Shown: positions 45,733-55,716 of the stretch, piece by piece | Numbering within the stretch: position 1 is the stretch's first letter | Layout: every line of letters starts with the position of its first letter | Assembly (NCBI GenBank): GCA_038503075.1 | Contig: JBCAML010000017.1 | Span: forward strand, 1,116,001 to 1,180,000 | Direction: 5' to 3' | Length of the DNA: 64,000 bases | Origin: Gyromitra esculenta | Lineage: Eukaryota; Ascomycota; Pezizomycetes; Pezizales; Discinaceae | The notes under the pieces: generated by a model | What the model was told of the DNA's origin: nothing | What the model saw: the letters and a program-made list of their open reading frames with translations, nothing else | Database searches by the model: none | Program-made: the position numbers and the translations under genes

Positions 45733-45737
45733 AGAAG

Positions 45738-45940
45738 GTAAACGAGAATGTTGCTTAAAGAAAGAAGAAGAAGAAGAAGACAAAGAGCGAAAGAAATCCA
45801 TCATTTAAATACCCTGCTTTTCCCCGCACAACCCATAACCGATAACAACCGACATACAATAACATTATAACAAAAACCTAGAACCCATAACAACCATCGA
45901 ACCGAAACCTAACCCTGTACCCAATCCTTAATCCATGAAA
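45738..45940 (-). repeat. Family B LTR, proximal half (interrupted)
   Basis: Continuation of the LTR half at 39708-39920. On the minus strand it starts TTTCATGG at 45940. The piggyBac frame resumes immediately beyond it. Confidence 0.85.
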
Positions 45941-46535
45941 CTGGACCACATTGATTTGATGTTGGGTGAAAGTCAATGATGTAACCGGAATCAGCAAGGC
46001 AGTGGAATTTGTAGCCTTGATCGATAGATTTGTTAGGCATCTTGTAGGTGTCTTTTGAATGACCAGTACATTGAATCATACACTCATCAATAGACACATT
46101 AGAAGATGGGGTCCGATAGCTTTGTGATGACTCTCGTAACATATCCAACTAAATCTGCACTTTAGAGTGCCACAGATGTCATTCATGTGAGGTTGTTTGA
46201 GGGGTATCAGGATGTGAGACATGAAAATAGTGGCGGATTTACTCAAAACGTGTAAGGCTCATGTGCAGAATAATGTGATGTGTAGGATAAAGGCCATTGT
46301 GTTTCCAGTAATCAGCCACTGATGGCATTCTACATACACCCATGTAGATAAGAATACCAATCCAACCCTTCAATTCGGCTGAAACTACCGGCTGCCAGGC
46401 TCTCCCCTCATCACCAGCTTCCTTTTTCTCTGCATACAGATTTGTATTCAGAGTCATTTCCTGCATGACAGTATCGGTAAAAAACAAGTTGACAAGAGTG
46501 CATGGCTCAATGACATCAGAATGAGGTACTAGTAG
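45941..46535 (-). pseudogene. PiggyBac-like transposase, N-terminal and DDE part
   Basis: Minus-strand remnant of the DDE_Tnp_1_7 domain. The upstream part reads LVNLFFTDTVMQEMTLNTNLYA, then WQPVVSAELKGWIGILIYMGV and PSVADYWK. After a stop the catalytic block reads NVSIDECMIQCTGHSK and PNKSIDQGYKFHCLADSGYI. Stops interrupt the frame between the two blocks and the following about 100 codons are missing at the LTR junction. The match to piggyBac family order (N-terminal helices, first catalytic Asp, then KPxxxGxK) is clear, and the gene is dead. Confidence 0.8.
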
Positions 46536-46540
46536 GTGGC

Positions 46541-46954
46541 TTTCACGGATGAAGCGGAATGATGGGTTAGGGTTCAGGAAGTAATGGTTGCAATGTATAA
46601 GGGTTTCTTTTATAATGTCTTTGTTGTTCGGTTGCGTCTCGGTTATGAGTCATGTGAAGAATTGCGGGGTATATAAGGGGTGGATTTTCGATGGTTGTTA
46701 TGGTTCTTCTTCTCTTTCTTTAAGCAACGTTCTTACTTTACTTCTGTCGTATTGTTTTAATACTATCTTGATTCTACCTCAGAATCTTCGCGGTCGCTGT
46801 CGCTGTATAACCTTCACACACTTAACTCGCCTTGAGTTAGACCCCGTAGGACCTGTAGAACACTTCGCTACTCTTATCGCAACGATTCTCGTTTAAGTAG
46901 CCCTGCTCACCTTCTGGGATACAGAAGGGCTTAAACAAGGATCGAACCGTGAGA
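46541..46954 (+). repeat. Family B solo LTR
   Basis: 414 bp, TTTCACGG...GTGAGA, with the TATATAAGG and TTTAAGCAACGTT motifs of these LTRs. It is flanked by an exact 5-bp duplication GTGGC (46536-46540 and 46955-46959). It lies inside the piggyBac relic and is a product of LTR-LTR recombination. Confidence 0.93.
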
Positions 46955-47221
46955 GTGGCGTGGTAGGACATTTACAGCAGGTCGAATTGGCTTTGTGTGA
47001 CGAATGGGGGCAAAAAACTGAGCAGTTGGGAGTGTCGACTGGAGAGTTTTAGAAGAGTTTCCCTTCGACGAAGTGGCCAAGTGATATTTCATGACCGACG
47101 AGCGGTTAGGCTTTGAGGCATTGTTTTTTTCTTTGGAATGGTAGGAGGAGTTGGGATTTCTTCAGAGATGGTTGAAGTATAAAAGACATTAAATTGCTGG
47201 GGATGAAGAGCTCTGGAAGTC
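46955..47221 (-). pseudogene. PiggyBac-like transposase, probable N-terminus
   Basis: An ATG at 47221 on the minus strand opens a short frame (MTSRALHPQQFNVFY...) that meets TGA after about 45 codons. Another frame continues (FAPIRHTKPIRPAVN) into the solo LTR site, beyond which the recognised piggyBac domain begins. It is assigned to the transposase by position; the sequence itself is not diagnostic. Confidence 0.45.
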
Positions 47222-47823
47222 ATTTTGGGTTTGTGTAGAAAATTTTAGTGAATTATGATGATTTACTATAAGAGAATAGTGCAAAACTTTGAGGCATTTT
47301 AAATCACAAAAACCTCTCATAAATTCTGGTTTTTTCACGCAGAAGATTCTCCTAGTTCTTTTACATCATTCTGTGCTCACTATGACATAATAATATGATT
47401 TTGTTGTAATATGTCATAAGAGTAAAAGTGACGTGGTTGACTTCAGAGACAGATCTGTCCCGAAATCACGTTGCTACAGTCCAAGGGATATACACACTAC
47501 ATATTTCTCCCTAGGCCTCCTGTGCGATCTAGGGATTAGTTTCAGCAAATATAAGAGGGTATTCACAATCAAAAATTTATGGAGTAGTTTTCTATTTTCT
47601 CTATTTTTTCTCTCAAGAACTGACAAACTTTCATTTTGAATTTCGGTTTAATTATTAGCTCTGGCACAGGCGGACTTTTGATTATGGACAATATTGACAG
47701 TTTCATTATTATTCCTTTAGAAAAGTGTCTAACAGATTATAAGACAGTAGCTAGCCGAGAAAAATAAACTAAGTAATAATGTCCAAAAGATCCTCAGTTT
47801 CCATATATATTACGATACCCCTC
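47222..47823. other. AT-rich spacer with possible piggyBac right end
   Basis: No gene. GAGACAGATCTGTCCC (47446-47461) resembles the palindrome at 39152-39167 and may mark the outer end of the piggyBac element. Confidence 0.45.
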
Positions 47824-48248
47824 TCTCACGGTTGTGCCTCGGGTTAAGCCCTTCAGTATCCCTGAAGGTGAGCAGTGCTACTTAAGCGAGGTGACAACAC
47901 GTTTTGAATAGTGCGACGTGTTCTACAAGTTCTACGAGGATATCTTTATCTCAAGGCGAGATAAGTGCAGCGAGGGAGACAGCGACAGCGAAGATTCTGA
48001 GGTAGAACCAAGATAGTATTTCCGACGAGTACAGGAGAAGGTAAACGAGAACGTTGCTTAAGGAAGAAAGAGAAAGAAAACACAAGCGACCCAAAATCCT
48101 CCGTTTAAATACCCCGCTTTCTTGTAACACAAACAGCCATCTGGCAACAGCCGAAACATAACCGAAAAACAAAGTCATTATACTCAAAGAAAACCCTTCG
48201 TAACTTTCCCAACCATCCTAACCCATTACCCGATTCTTATCCGTGAAA
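47824..48248 (-). repeat. 3' LTR of element 2
   Basis: 425 bp on the minus strand, TTTCACGG to GTGAGA (plus strand TCTCACGG to CCGTGAAA). It contains a TTTAAATACCCC TATA-like region and the AAGCAACGT motif. Confidence 0.9.
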
Positions 48249-48922
48249 GTAGCTCCCCCCTTCAAGCGTGAGCTCCTGCGAACCTTAGAAGGAGCGATAA
48301 TCATTTCGGCGAGGAATGTCTCAAGGGCAGACGTATCTTGCAGATCTTCAGCCGGTTCCCATGTCGGGTGAGCATATCCAGTCCACTCTACGAGGTATTG
48401 AAGTTGTCCTCGATAGTTGCGTTGATCGAGGATTTTTTCAATATAGTATTCCTCTTGCTCGTTAACAGTGATAGGGGCTGGAGGAGGAATAATTTGTCCC
48501 GGGAGGGCATCATTAGGAGCAGGCTTAAGAAGGGAAACGTGAAAAACAGGATGGTATTTGACCGATGAGGGGAGATCTATTTCATAAGCGAAGGGGGAAA
48601 TAATCCTTTTCACTGCATAAGGACCCATCCATTTCCAGTCCAGTTTTCGAGCGTTACGATTTGTCCTAATATTCTTCATCGACACGAAGACTTGGTCTTG
48701 GATTTGGTATGCCGGGGCGGGTGTCCGATGTTTATTTGTCGCCGTTTCCTGGATATCCTGAGCGGTTCTGATCTGTGTCCTAAGATAATCGTACAGTTCC
48801 TGCATCCTGCTTGCGAAGGCAGTGGCATCTTGACTTTGAGGGGTATTTGTCGGGGGAGTAAGAGCAGTGTCGAAGCGAGGGTGATAACCGTAGTTAGCAA
48901 GGAAGGGAGATACTTTCGTACT
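48249..48922 (-). pseudogene. Pol of element 2, 3' part (integrase C-terminus and chromodomain)
   Basis: Contains the integrase C-terminal region (KLDWKWMGPYAVKRI, KYHPVFHVSLLKP) and the chromodomain (EEYYIEKILDQRN, YLVEWTGYAHPTWEP). It is separated from the rest of pol by a solo LTR. Removing the LTR and one copy of the duplicated ACTTG rejoins the integrase reading frame without loss, so pol was open before that insertion. Confidence 0.88.
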
Positions 48923-49335
48923 TGTTTCATGGATGGTTGTTTCTGTTGATCGGTTAGTTATAGGATTACAGGGTTGTTGCGTTGTGTTAATGTTCTTTGT
49001 GTTTCCTTGGGTTTCTATTACAATGAGTCAAGTCTTTGTCATCGGAGGAGTTGGAATGTGGTATATAAGCGAAGGGATTTCCCCTCTTGTTGTACTTTTC
49101 CTTCTTCTTTCTTTAAGCAACGTCTTCTGTAGTACACTCTTGTATTTCACAATACAAACCTCGGTTATACCTCATAACCTCACGCTGTCTCCAATTTCAA
49201 GTCCTATACACTTGAACGCTTCGTAGAGCCTGTGGAATCCCGTAAACGCTCTTGTCGCTTAGTTTTTCCTTCAAGTAGCACTGCTCATCTCGGGGGATAC
49301 CTGAGAGCTTGAAGATAAAACCTCGCCCCTTGAGA
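48923..49335 (+). repeat. Family A solo LTR inside element 2
   Basis: 413 bp, TTTCATGG...CTTGAGA, flanked by the exact 5-bp duplication ACTTG (48918-48922 and 49336-49340). It splits the integrase of element 2. Confidence 0.95.
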
Positions 49336-52300
49336 ACTTGCCGATTCTTGGTTATTTGCGGAGAATTCTGCCATTGGTAGCCATCTGCTCCAGTCCTCTT
49401 GTTGATAGGTCACATAGGATCGGAGGTATTGTTCCATTACCGCATTTAGTCTTTCTGTTTGCCCGTCCGTTTCCGGATGGAAGGCAGTAGACATTCGAGC
49501 TTGTATCCCGAGATGTTGACAAAGCTCTTTCCAGAAATGGGCCGTGAATTGGGTGCCTCGATCGGAGGTAATATGCGTAGGTAGGCCATGCAATTTCCAG
49601 ACATGTTGTAGGTAAAGATCAGCGACATCCCATGAATTAACAGTAGTATTGCATGGAATAAGGTGTCGCATTTTCGATAACCTGTCAACAATTACCATGA
49701 TCGCATCATAACCATTAGACTCGGGAAGGCCTGTAACAAAGTCCATCGAGATTTCCTGCCAGGGTCGTTGCGGGATAGGTAACGGGCGGAGTACTCCTGA
49801 GGTACGTTGAGTGACTGGTTTAGCTTTTTGACAGATATGACAGTTCCGTACGTAACGCCTCATCTTGGGCCAATAGAAGTTTCTATCCAGGAGTTCAAAT
49901 GTTTTATCTCTTCCTGGGTGGCCTGCGGCTGGTACATCATGGTGCCTTTTGATGAGTTCTAGGCGTAAAGGGTCGGAGTCTGGAACATAAATACGTCCTC
50001 GGTAGCATAGTCTTCCGTTTTCGTTGGTACACTCGCTTAAGGTGATCTCCTTTGATTGTTGATCTTTATTCCTTAACGCTAAAAGTATTCTCTCCGGAAA
50101 TTTGTCAGTAACCAATCCATTTTGGAAGAGTTTTTGTAGGGGAGCGTCCAGTTCAGCGGCTTCATTTGACAAAGAAGCCGACAACAAACTTAGCTTAGGG
50201 TCCACATTTTCCTTCTTCAATACCACTTTGCTTTGGTGTGCCAACCGTTCATCCCCTTCCTTGGGAAGATCTCCTGATCTTCTGGTCAATGCGTCTGGTT
50301 TTCCACCTTGACTGCCTGGGCGATAGGTAATTACAAAGTCAAAGCGGGAAAGATATTCGGCCCATCGTGCTTGACGTCGATTTAGCTGTTTCGTACTCAT
50401 AAAATATTCGAGATTTTTATGGTCACTGATTACGTCAATGGGGTGTTTGGAACCTTCGAGTTCCGGGCGCCATTCTTCGAATACTCGGATGATCGCTAGC
50501 AGTTCTTTGTCGTAAATTTCATAATTGCATTCGGCAGGTGAATGCTTTTTTGAGAAGAATGCGACTGGGTGTAGAACTCCAGCGTCATCGTATTGAGACA
50601 GCACTCCTCCGGATACGAATTCGGAGGCGTCGGTTTCCACAATGATTTTCTTGTCAGGATCAAAGTGGATGAGGATCGGAGCGGTGGTGAAGGCATGTTT
50701 TAGGTTCTCAAAGGCAATATCCGCTTCTACTGTCCATTCGAAAATAATACCTTTTTTTGTTAGGGCCGTGAGAGGGGAGGCCAACTTGGAAAAACCGAGA
50801 ATAAAACGACGGTAAAAATTAGCAAAACCTAGAAAGGCTTGCACGTCTTTGACGCTCTTAGGGGTACCCCATTCCCGTACTGCTTTTAGTTTCTCTTCGT
50901 CCATCTTGATGCCGTCGGGGGTAAGAATGAGACCTAGGTACTTGGTCGTCTGTACCTCGAATTCGCATTTTTCCGGTTTGAGCAAGATATGGTTGTTCTT
51001 GAGTGTCTGAAGTACCTTTCGTACATGGACCTGATGCTCCGCGAAGGTATCACTATAGATTAGGATATCATCGAGGTAGGCTGTACAAAAAATATCCAGG
51101 TACTCGGTGAGGCAATCATTAACGAATCGTTGGAAAGTCCCCGGGGCGTTGGTTAAGCCGAACGGCATGACTTGGTATTCATATAAGCCGTAGCGGGTGC
51201 GAAAGGCTGTCTTCCACTCATCTCCCTCGGCAATGCGTACTTGGTGGTAACCGTCACGGAGGTCTAATTTGGTATACCATTGTGCCTTTGCAAGTCGGTC
51301 CAGGGTTTCGCGGATGAGGGGAGAGGTATAACGATCCTTAACGGTAATAGCATTAAGGCCTCGGTAGTCCACACAGAGTCGTAGGGAACCGTCAGCTTTT
51401 TTGACAAATAGGACGGGGGATCCGGCTGGAGAGGAACTAGCCCGAATGAATCCCTTCTCAAGATTGTCTTCAATATACTTCTTCAAGACAATAAGTTCTT
51501 CTCGGGACATTCCATAGAGGGGTCCGAAAGGGGCATCTTTTCCTTCCATCAGTTGTATCTTGTGGTCATATGAGCGGCGTGGGGGTAATCCTTGGGCTTT
51601 CTTCTTATCGAACATATCCAAAAAGTCGTGATATTCCGTAGGGATTCTCGTTCTCCATTCCTCCTTGGTTGTCTTGTCATTGATGATTTTATTAATTTCG
51701 TACAGTGACATTGCATAGGCTTGGGAGGAATGTTTTCGGGTGAGAGTTCTGAAACTAGCGGCGTTGATAAAGGATAGATTTAGCTTGGGGGCTACAATCG
51801 AGGGGGCGGTTACGGTGGCGAAATGGGGGGTACAATGGGTGGTGCAGAGTTTAGAATTAAACTCAATGCGTTTTTGGGCGAAGCGGAGTTGGACATCGTG
51901 ATAATTCATCCATGGAATTCCTAGAACGAGGGGGTAGTGTCCTAGTCGGGTGACGAAACAGGGGGCTTGTTCCTGGTGTTGTTGGATGGAGAGGTTGATA
52001 TTAGTAATATGGGTGATGTCTCCTGACGACACTGGTCGGCCATCTATTACTTCAAGTTGCCGAGGGGTTTTTAGGGGTAGGAGAGGTAGGGAGTGGTGAC
52101 TCGCAAAGTCCTTATCAATGAAGGCAAATCCCGAGGCTCCAGTGTCCAATAGTGCGTGAGTTTTGATAATTTTATTGTTATGGGAAATGTTACAAGATAC
52201 AACAAAATGTTCCCCATCCAATTGTTCCTCCACGCATGTATCCGACACTGAAAAACCCGAAATAGAAAAAGCCGACAAAGGTAAGGAAATGGGAACCAAG

Positions 52301-52338
52301 GCAGGGTCACTGATCAGCCTTGGTTGGACTAGTTTAAA
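49336..52338 (-). pseudogene. Pol of element 2, 5' part (protease, RT, RNase H, integrase core)
   Basis: Long open frame without internal stops: protease LLDTGAS, reverse transcriptase with [16 protein letters not shown] and YLDD, RNase H (VETDASEFVSGGVLSQ), integrase HHCC (GHPGRDKTFELLD, NCHICQ) and core (SMDFVTGLPES, SDRGTQF, HPETDGQTER). Compared with family A it is diverged throughout, and the integrase zinc region is about four residues shorter (MRRYVRNCHIC). It is interrupted by the solo LTR at 49335, after which the visible frame reads into LTR sequence. It is entered from gag by the same -1 frameshift layout. Confidence 0.9.
52294..52338 (-). promoter_or_regulatory. Programmed -1 frameshift signal (element 2, family B)
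   Basis: Minus strand: TTTAAAC at 52338-52332, TAG, a 6-nt spacer, then the hairpin AACCAAGG / CCTTGGTT (52325-52318 and 52301-52294) with a 16-nt loop ending GTGACCCTG. Two stem pairs differ from family A by compensatory changes, while the spacer and loop lengths are the same. Confidence 0.85.
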
Positions 52339-53621
52339 GACTCGTTGGAAGAGTCTGCTGATTCCAACGCAAAAAACTGAGGAGGAAGAGGGGGCGGTGG
52401 GAGCGAGGAAGCGGGGGGCGTACGAATGGCGGGCGGTGCGGTAAGGGCTCCCCTCATAGTAGGTTTCTTAGGAGCGGAGGGGCAGTTGGCATACGAATGG
52501 TCGGGGGCGGCGCAAAACATGCATTTCCCAGTGGTGCGACGCCACTGTTTTTCTTCCTCTAAGAGCTTCCTTCTTCCGTTAACCATTGTATACCGTTGGT
52601 CCTGCGGGGGGCGAGAGATATTGCTAGTGCGGCCAAAAGATAGGTCCATCGGGGCTAATCCTCCTGGGGTAAAGGAGGAAGCGGGAGTGAAGGCTGCGGG
52701 AGCGTTGAATTGACCCATATTCTCACGGGTGTTTCCCCGTTTCTCTGCCTTACGAGCTCAGATACGGTTATCTAAACGGGTGAGGGTGAGGATCATTTCC
52801 GGAAGGGTGGCAGGGGCAATGGGTGCGAACACCATGGCTTCTTTCAGCTCTTCAGACATGCCATGTTCTAGGGCGTCCATTTTCGAGTTTTCATCGAAAT
52901 TGAGTTGTCCCATAATTCTTTGGAAGTCGGCTAGATACGCCGAGAAGTCGCGTTTTCCCTGACGAAGTTGGTGAAGTTCTCGTCGAGCGGTGCCTGTTGG
53001 GTCCGGATCTCCGAAAGCGGTTTCCAGAGCGGCAATGAGTTGTTCTGCACTGGTCCAAGTGGTGAGGCCGGAAGGGAGAACCGTGTGACGAACTTGCTCC
53101 AGAGCTGCTCCTTCTAATCGATTAATGGTGTAGAGGATCATCGTGGTTTCGTTTGTGAAACGATCTCGGTTGACGGTTAGCTTGGACCGTAATTGGAGGA
53201 TGAAACCGGGGAGCTTGGTTCTGGATCCGTCAAACTTTTCTGGATCTGGCATTCTTTCCGAGCGGTGGGAGTTTGTTGTTGGAGGTGGGGTGGCGCTCAG
53301 ATTGGGAGGAGCGGGGGGTGCTGGGATGGTGGCTCGAGCCTCATTTCGTTCCTGCCGTAATCAGGCGATGAGATTAGCGGTTTCTAGGACCCGTTGGTCT
53401 TGTTCTGCGGCGTGGCAGAGGGCATTGTCGGTCTGAATACGAGATGTGTTGAGTTTGACCTCATTCTCTCGTTCGCTTTCCTGGAGGACATCGATTTGGT
53501 CTTCCAGGGCTTGGTTGAGATCTCTGAGCTCATTGTAGAGTTCGGCGGGGTCTTCTCTGTAGGCTTGGGTGAAGGCTTCCCTGGTGGGGAATCGTTTCGC
53601 AGCGACGGCGGCTCCTTCCAT
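52329..53621 (-). pseudogene. Gag of element 2 with two nonsense codons
   Basis: One continuous gag frame from ATG 53621 to TAG 52329, broken by TGA at 53363-53361 and TGA at 52760-52758. At both positions the family A protein has Arg, so each fits a single CGA to TGA (C to T) transition. The core (MPDPEKFDGSR, TARRELHQLRQGKRDF) and the CCHC knuckle (CMFCAAPDHSYANC) are otherwise preserved. No frameshift is seen. The pattern suggests cytosine deamination rather than slow random decay. Confidence 0.88.
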
Positions 53622-53685
53622 GGTAACGTTGGGAGGTTTTGTATGGATTGGGTGGTAGAAGGTGTAGATGTTGGAAGCAACGTAA

Positions 53686-53996
53686 TCTCACGGTTGTGCC
53701 TCGGGTTAAGCCCTTCAGTATCCCTGAAGGTGAGCAGTGCTACTTAAGCGAGGTGACAACACGTTTTGAATAGTGCGACGTGTTCTACAAGTTCTACGAG
53801 GATATCTTTATCTCAAGGCGAGATAAGTGCAGTGAGGGAGACAGCGACAGCGAAGATTCTGAGATAGAATCGAGATAGTATTTCGACGATTTTACAGCAG
53901 AAGGTAACGAGAACGTTGCTTAAGGAAGAAAGAAAGAGAGAACACAAACGACCAAAATCCTCCGTTGTTATACCTATTGGTAGCTTAGTTGGTTAC
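53686..53996 (-). repeat. Truncated 5' LTR of element 2
   Basis: Matches 47824-48248 up to the TATA region. The upstream rest is displaced by insertion of element 4 at 53997 and would lie beyond the window if that nest is intact. Confidence 0.85.
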
Positions 53997-54407
53997 TTTC
54001 ATGGATGGTCGTTGTGTTGTTCGGTTAAGTGGTATAGGCGTTTTGTTGTGTTGCTTTGTTAATCGTTCTATATGTTTCCCTCGGTTTCCTTTACAATGAG
54101 TCATACGTTTGTCATCAAAGAGGTGGATTATGAGTATATAAGCGAAGGGATTTCCCCTCTTGTTGTACCTTTTCCTTTCTTTCCTTAAGCAACGTCTTCT
54201 ATTGTACACTCACAGTATTCTACGAATATAAACTCGGGTTACACCTCGTAATCCTTCGCCGTCGCCGTCTTCAAGTTATCATAGCTTGAACCATTGGTAG
54301 AGCCTGTAGAATCTTCGCACTCTCTCTAGTCGTTGGTTTCTCGTTCAAGTAGCACTGCTTATCTCGGGGGATACCTGAGAGCTTGACGAGAATCTCGCTC
54401 CTTGAGA
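53997..54407 (+). repeat. 5' LTR of element 4
   Basis: TTTCATGG...CTTGAGA, followed by the primer-binding site at 54410-54418. It differs from the element 1 LTR at many positions in its first 150 bp, so it comes from a different subfamily copy. Confidence 0.93.
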
Positions 54408-54468
54408 TTACGTTGCTTCCTAATCTACACCCTCTACCCCGCTTCCCCCTCAAACTAAAAGATTCACC

Positions 54469-55716
54469 ATGAGCAACCCTGCCCCCGCCCCCTGGACCTT
54501 CCCAACATTTGAGAACTTCCAAGCCGCCGCCAACGCCGACCTCGCCTCCGCTTATGAGGAAATTCGTTCCCACTATCAACAGAGGGTCGACAACCTCACC
54601 TATGCAGACCTACAACTCGAGGAGGCCACACAAGAGAGGAATAACATGACAGCAAGATTCAACACTTGCCAGTCGCAACTACAAGCGGCTGAAGCAGAAG
54701 TCGCCCGCCTCCTTAACGCCGCCCCCCCACCACCTGCGCCCTCGCCACCACCACCTCCTGCTCATACACAAGGAGGCCGGTCCGACAAGATGCCCGACCC
54801 AGATAAATTCAATGGGTCCCGCGATAAACTCCCCGGGTTCGTCCTACAACTTCGATCAAAACTCTCGGTTAACGCCGACCGCTTCTCCAGTAGCAATAAT
54901 ATGATATTATATGCTATCAGCCGCCTCGAAGGAGCCGCTCTCGAGCAAATCCGCCACTCTGTCCTCCCTGATGGGACCACTACCTGGAACAACGCCGCTG
55001 AATTGATTACTGCCTTGGAGACCGCTTTCGGCGACCCCGACCCACTAGGAACCGCTCGCCGCGAACTGCACCAGCTCCGACAGGGGAAGCGAGATTTCTC
55101 CGCCTACCTCGCTGACTTCCAACGAATCATGGGGAGGCAAAATTACGACGAGTCCGCGAAGAACGATGCCCTGGAGTTCGGAATGTCAGACGAACTGAAA
55201 GAAGCCGTGGTTACCGTCGCCGACTTCCCTACCACCTTCACCTCCCTCTGTGCCTTCCTCCTCCGCTTAGACAACCGTATCCGAGCAAGGAGAGAAGAGA
55301 AGAAGAACAATGCCCGCAATACCATGGGACAGTTCACCGCCCCTGCTGCCGCCCCTGCCGCTTTCACCCCTGCCTCCTCCTCCTTCGCCCCAGGAGGGCT
55401 TGTTCCTATGGACTTATCCTTCGGTCGAACCTCTACCTCCCGTCCTGCTCCTGAACAACGTTATATTCAGATTAACGGGAGAAGGAAACTATCGCCCGAA
55501 GAGAAAACGTGGAGACAGACCAACAACCGCTGCCTGTTCTGTGCGGGAGAAGGACATATCTTCTCCAACTGCCCCTCCGCATCCAAGCGCCCCGCCATGA
55601 GGGGAGCTGTTACCAATGCCGCCGCCGCTCCTCCTGCTCCTTCTGTTTTTCCGCCGCCCTTGCCACCTCGCTTCCCTGCCTTTGATGCAGCAGACTCAGT
55701 TGAGTCTTTAAACTAG
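54469..55716 (+). CDS. gag: Gag of element 4
   Basis: Intact 415-residue Gag nearly identical to that of element 1: Pro-rich linker, MPDPDKFNGSR core, CCHC knuckle CLFCAGEGHIFSNC. It starts at the ATG after GATTCACC and ends at TAG directly after TTTAAAC (55707-55713). Since pol downstream is broken, this copy could at best supply Gag in trans. Confidence 0.92.
   Translation: MSNPAPAPWTFPTFENFQAAANADLASAYEEIRSHYQQRVDNLTYADLQLEEATQERNNMTARFNTCQSQLQAAEAEVARLLNAAPPPPAPSPPPPPAHTQGGRSDKMPDPDKFNGSRDKLPGFVLQLRSKLSVNADRFSSSNNMILYAISRLEGAALEQIRHSVLPDGTTTWNNAAELITALETAFGDPDPLGTARRELHQLRQGKRDFSAYLADFQRIMGRQNYDESAKNDALEFGMSDELKEAVVTVADFPTTFTSLCAFLLRLDNRIRARREEKKNNARNTMGQFTAPAAAPAAFTPASSSFAPGGLVPMDLSFGRTSTSRPAPEQRYIQINGRRKLSPEEKTWRQTNNRCLFCAGEGHIFSNCPSASKRPAMRGAVTNAAAAPPAPSVFPPPLPPRFPAFDAADSVESLN

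Larger units (their letters stand above)
47824..53996 (-). mobile_element. Family B Ty3/gypsy chromodomain element (element 2), inactivated
   Basis: Minus-strand element: 5' LTR remnant 53686-53996, primer-binding site 53675-53683, gag 53621-52329, pol 52338-48249, 3' LTR 48248-47824. A family A solo LTR sits in the integrase, a family A element cuts the 5' LTR at 53997, and gag has two nonsense codons. It is related to family A but clearly diverged in LTR, Gag and Pol. Confidence 0.9.
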
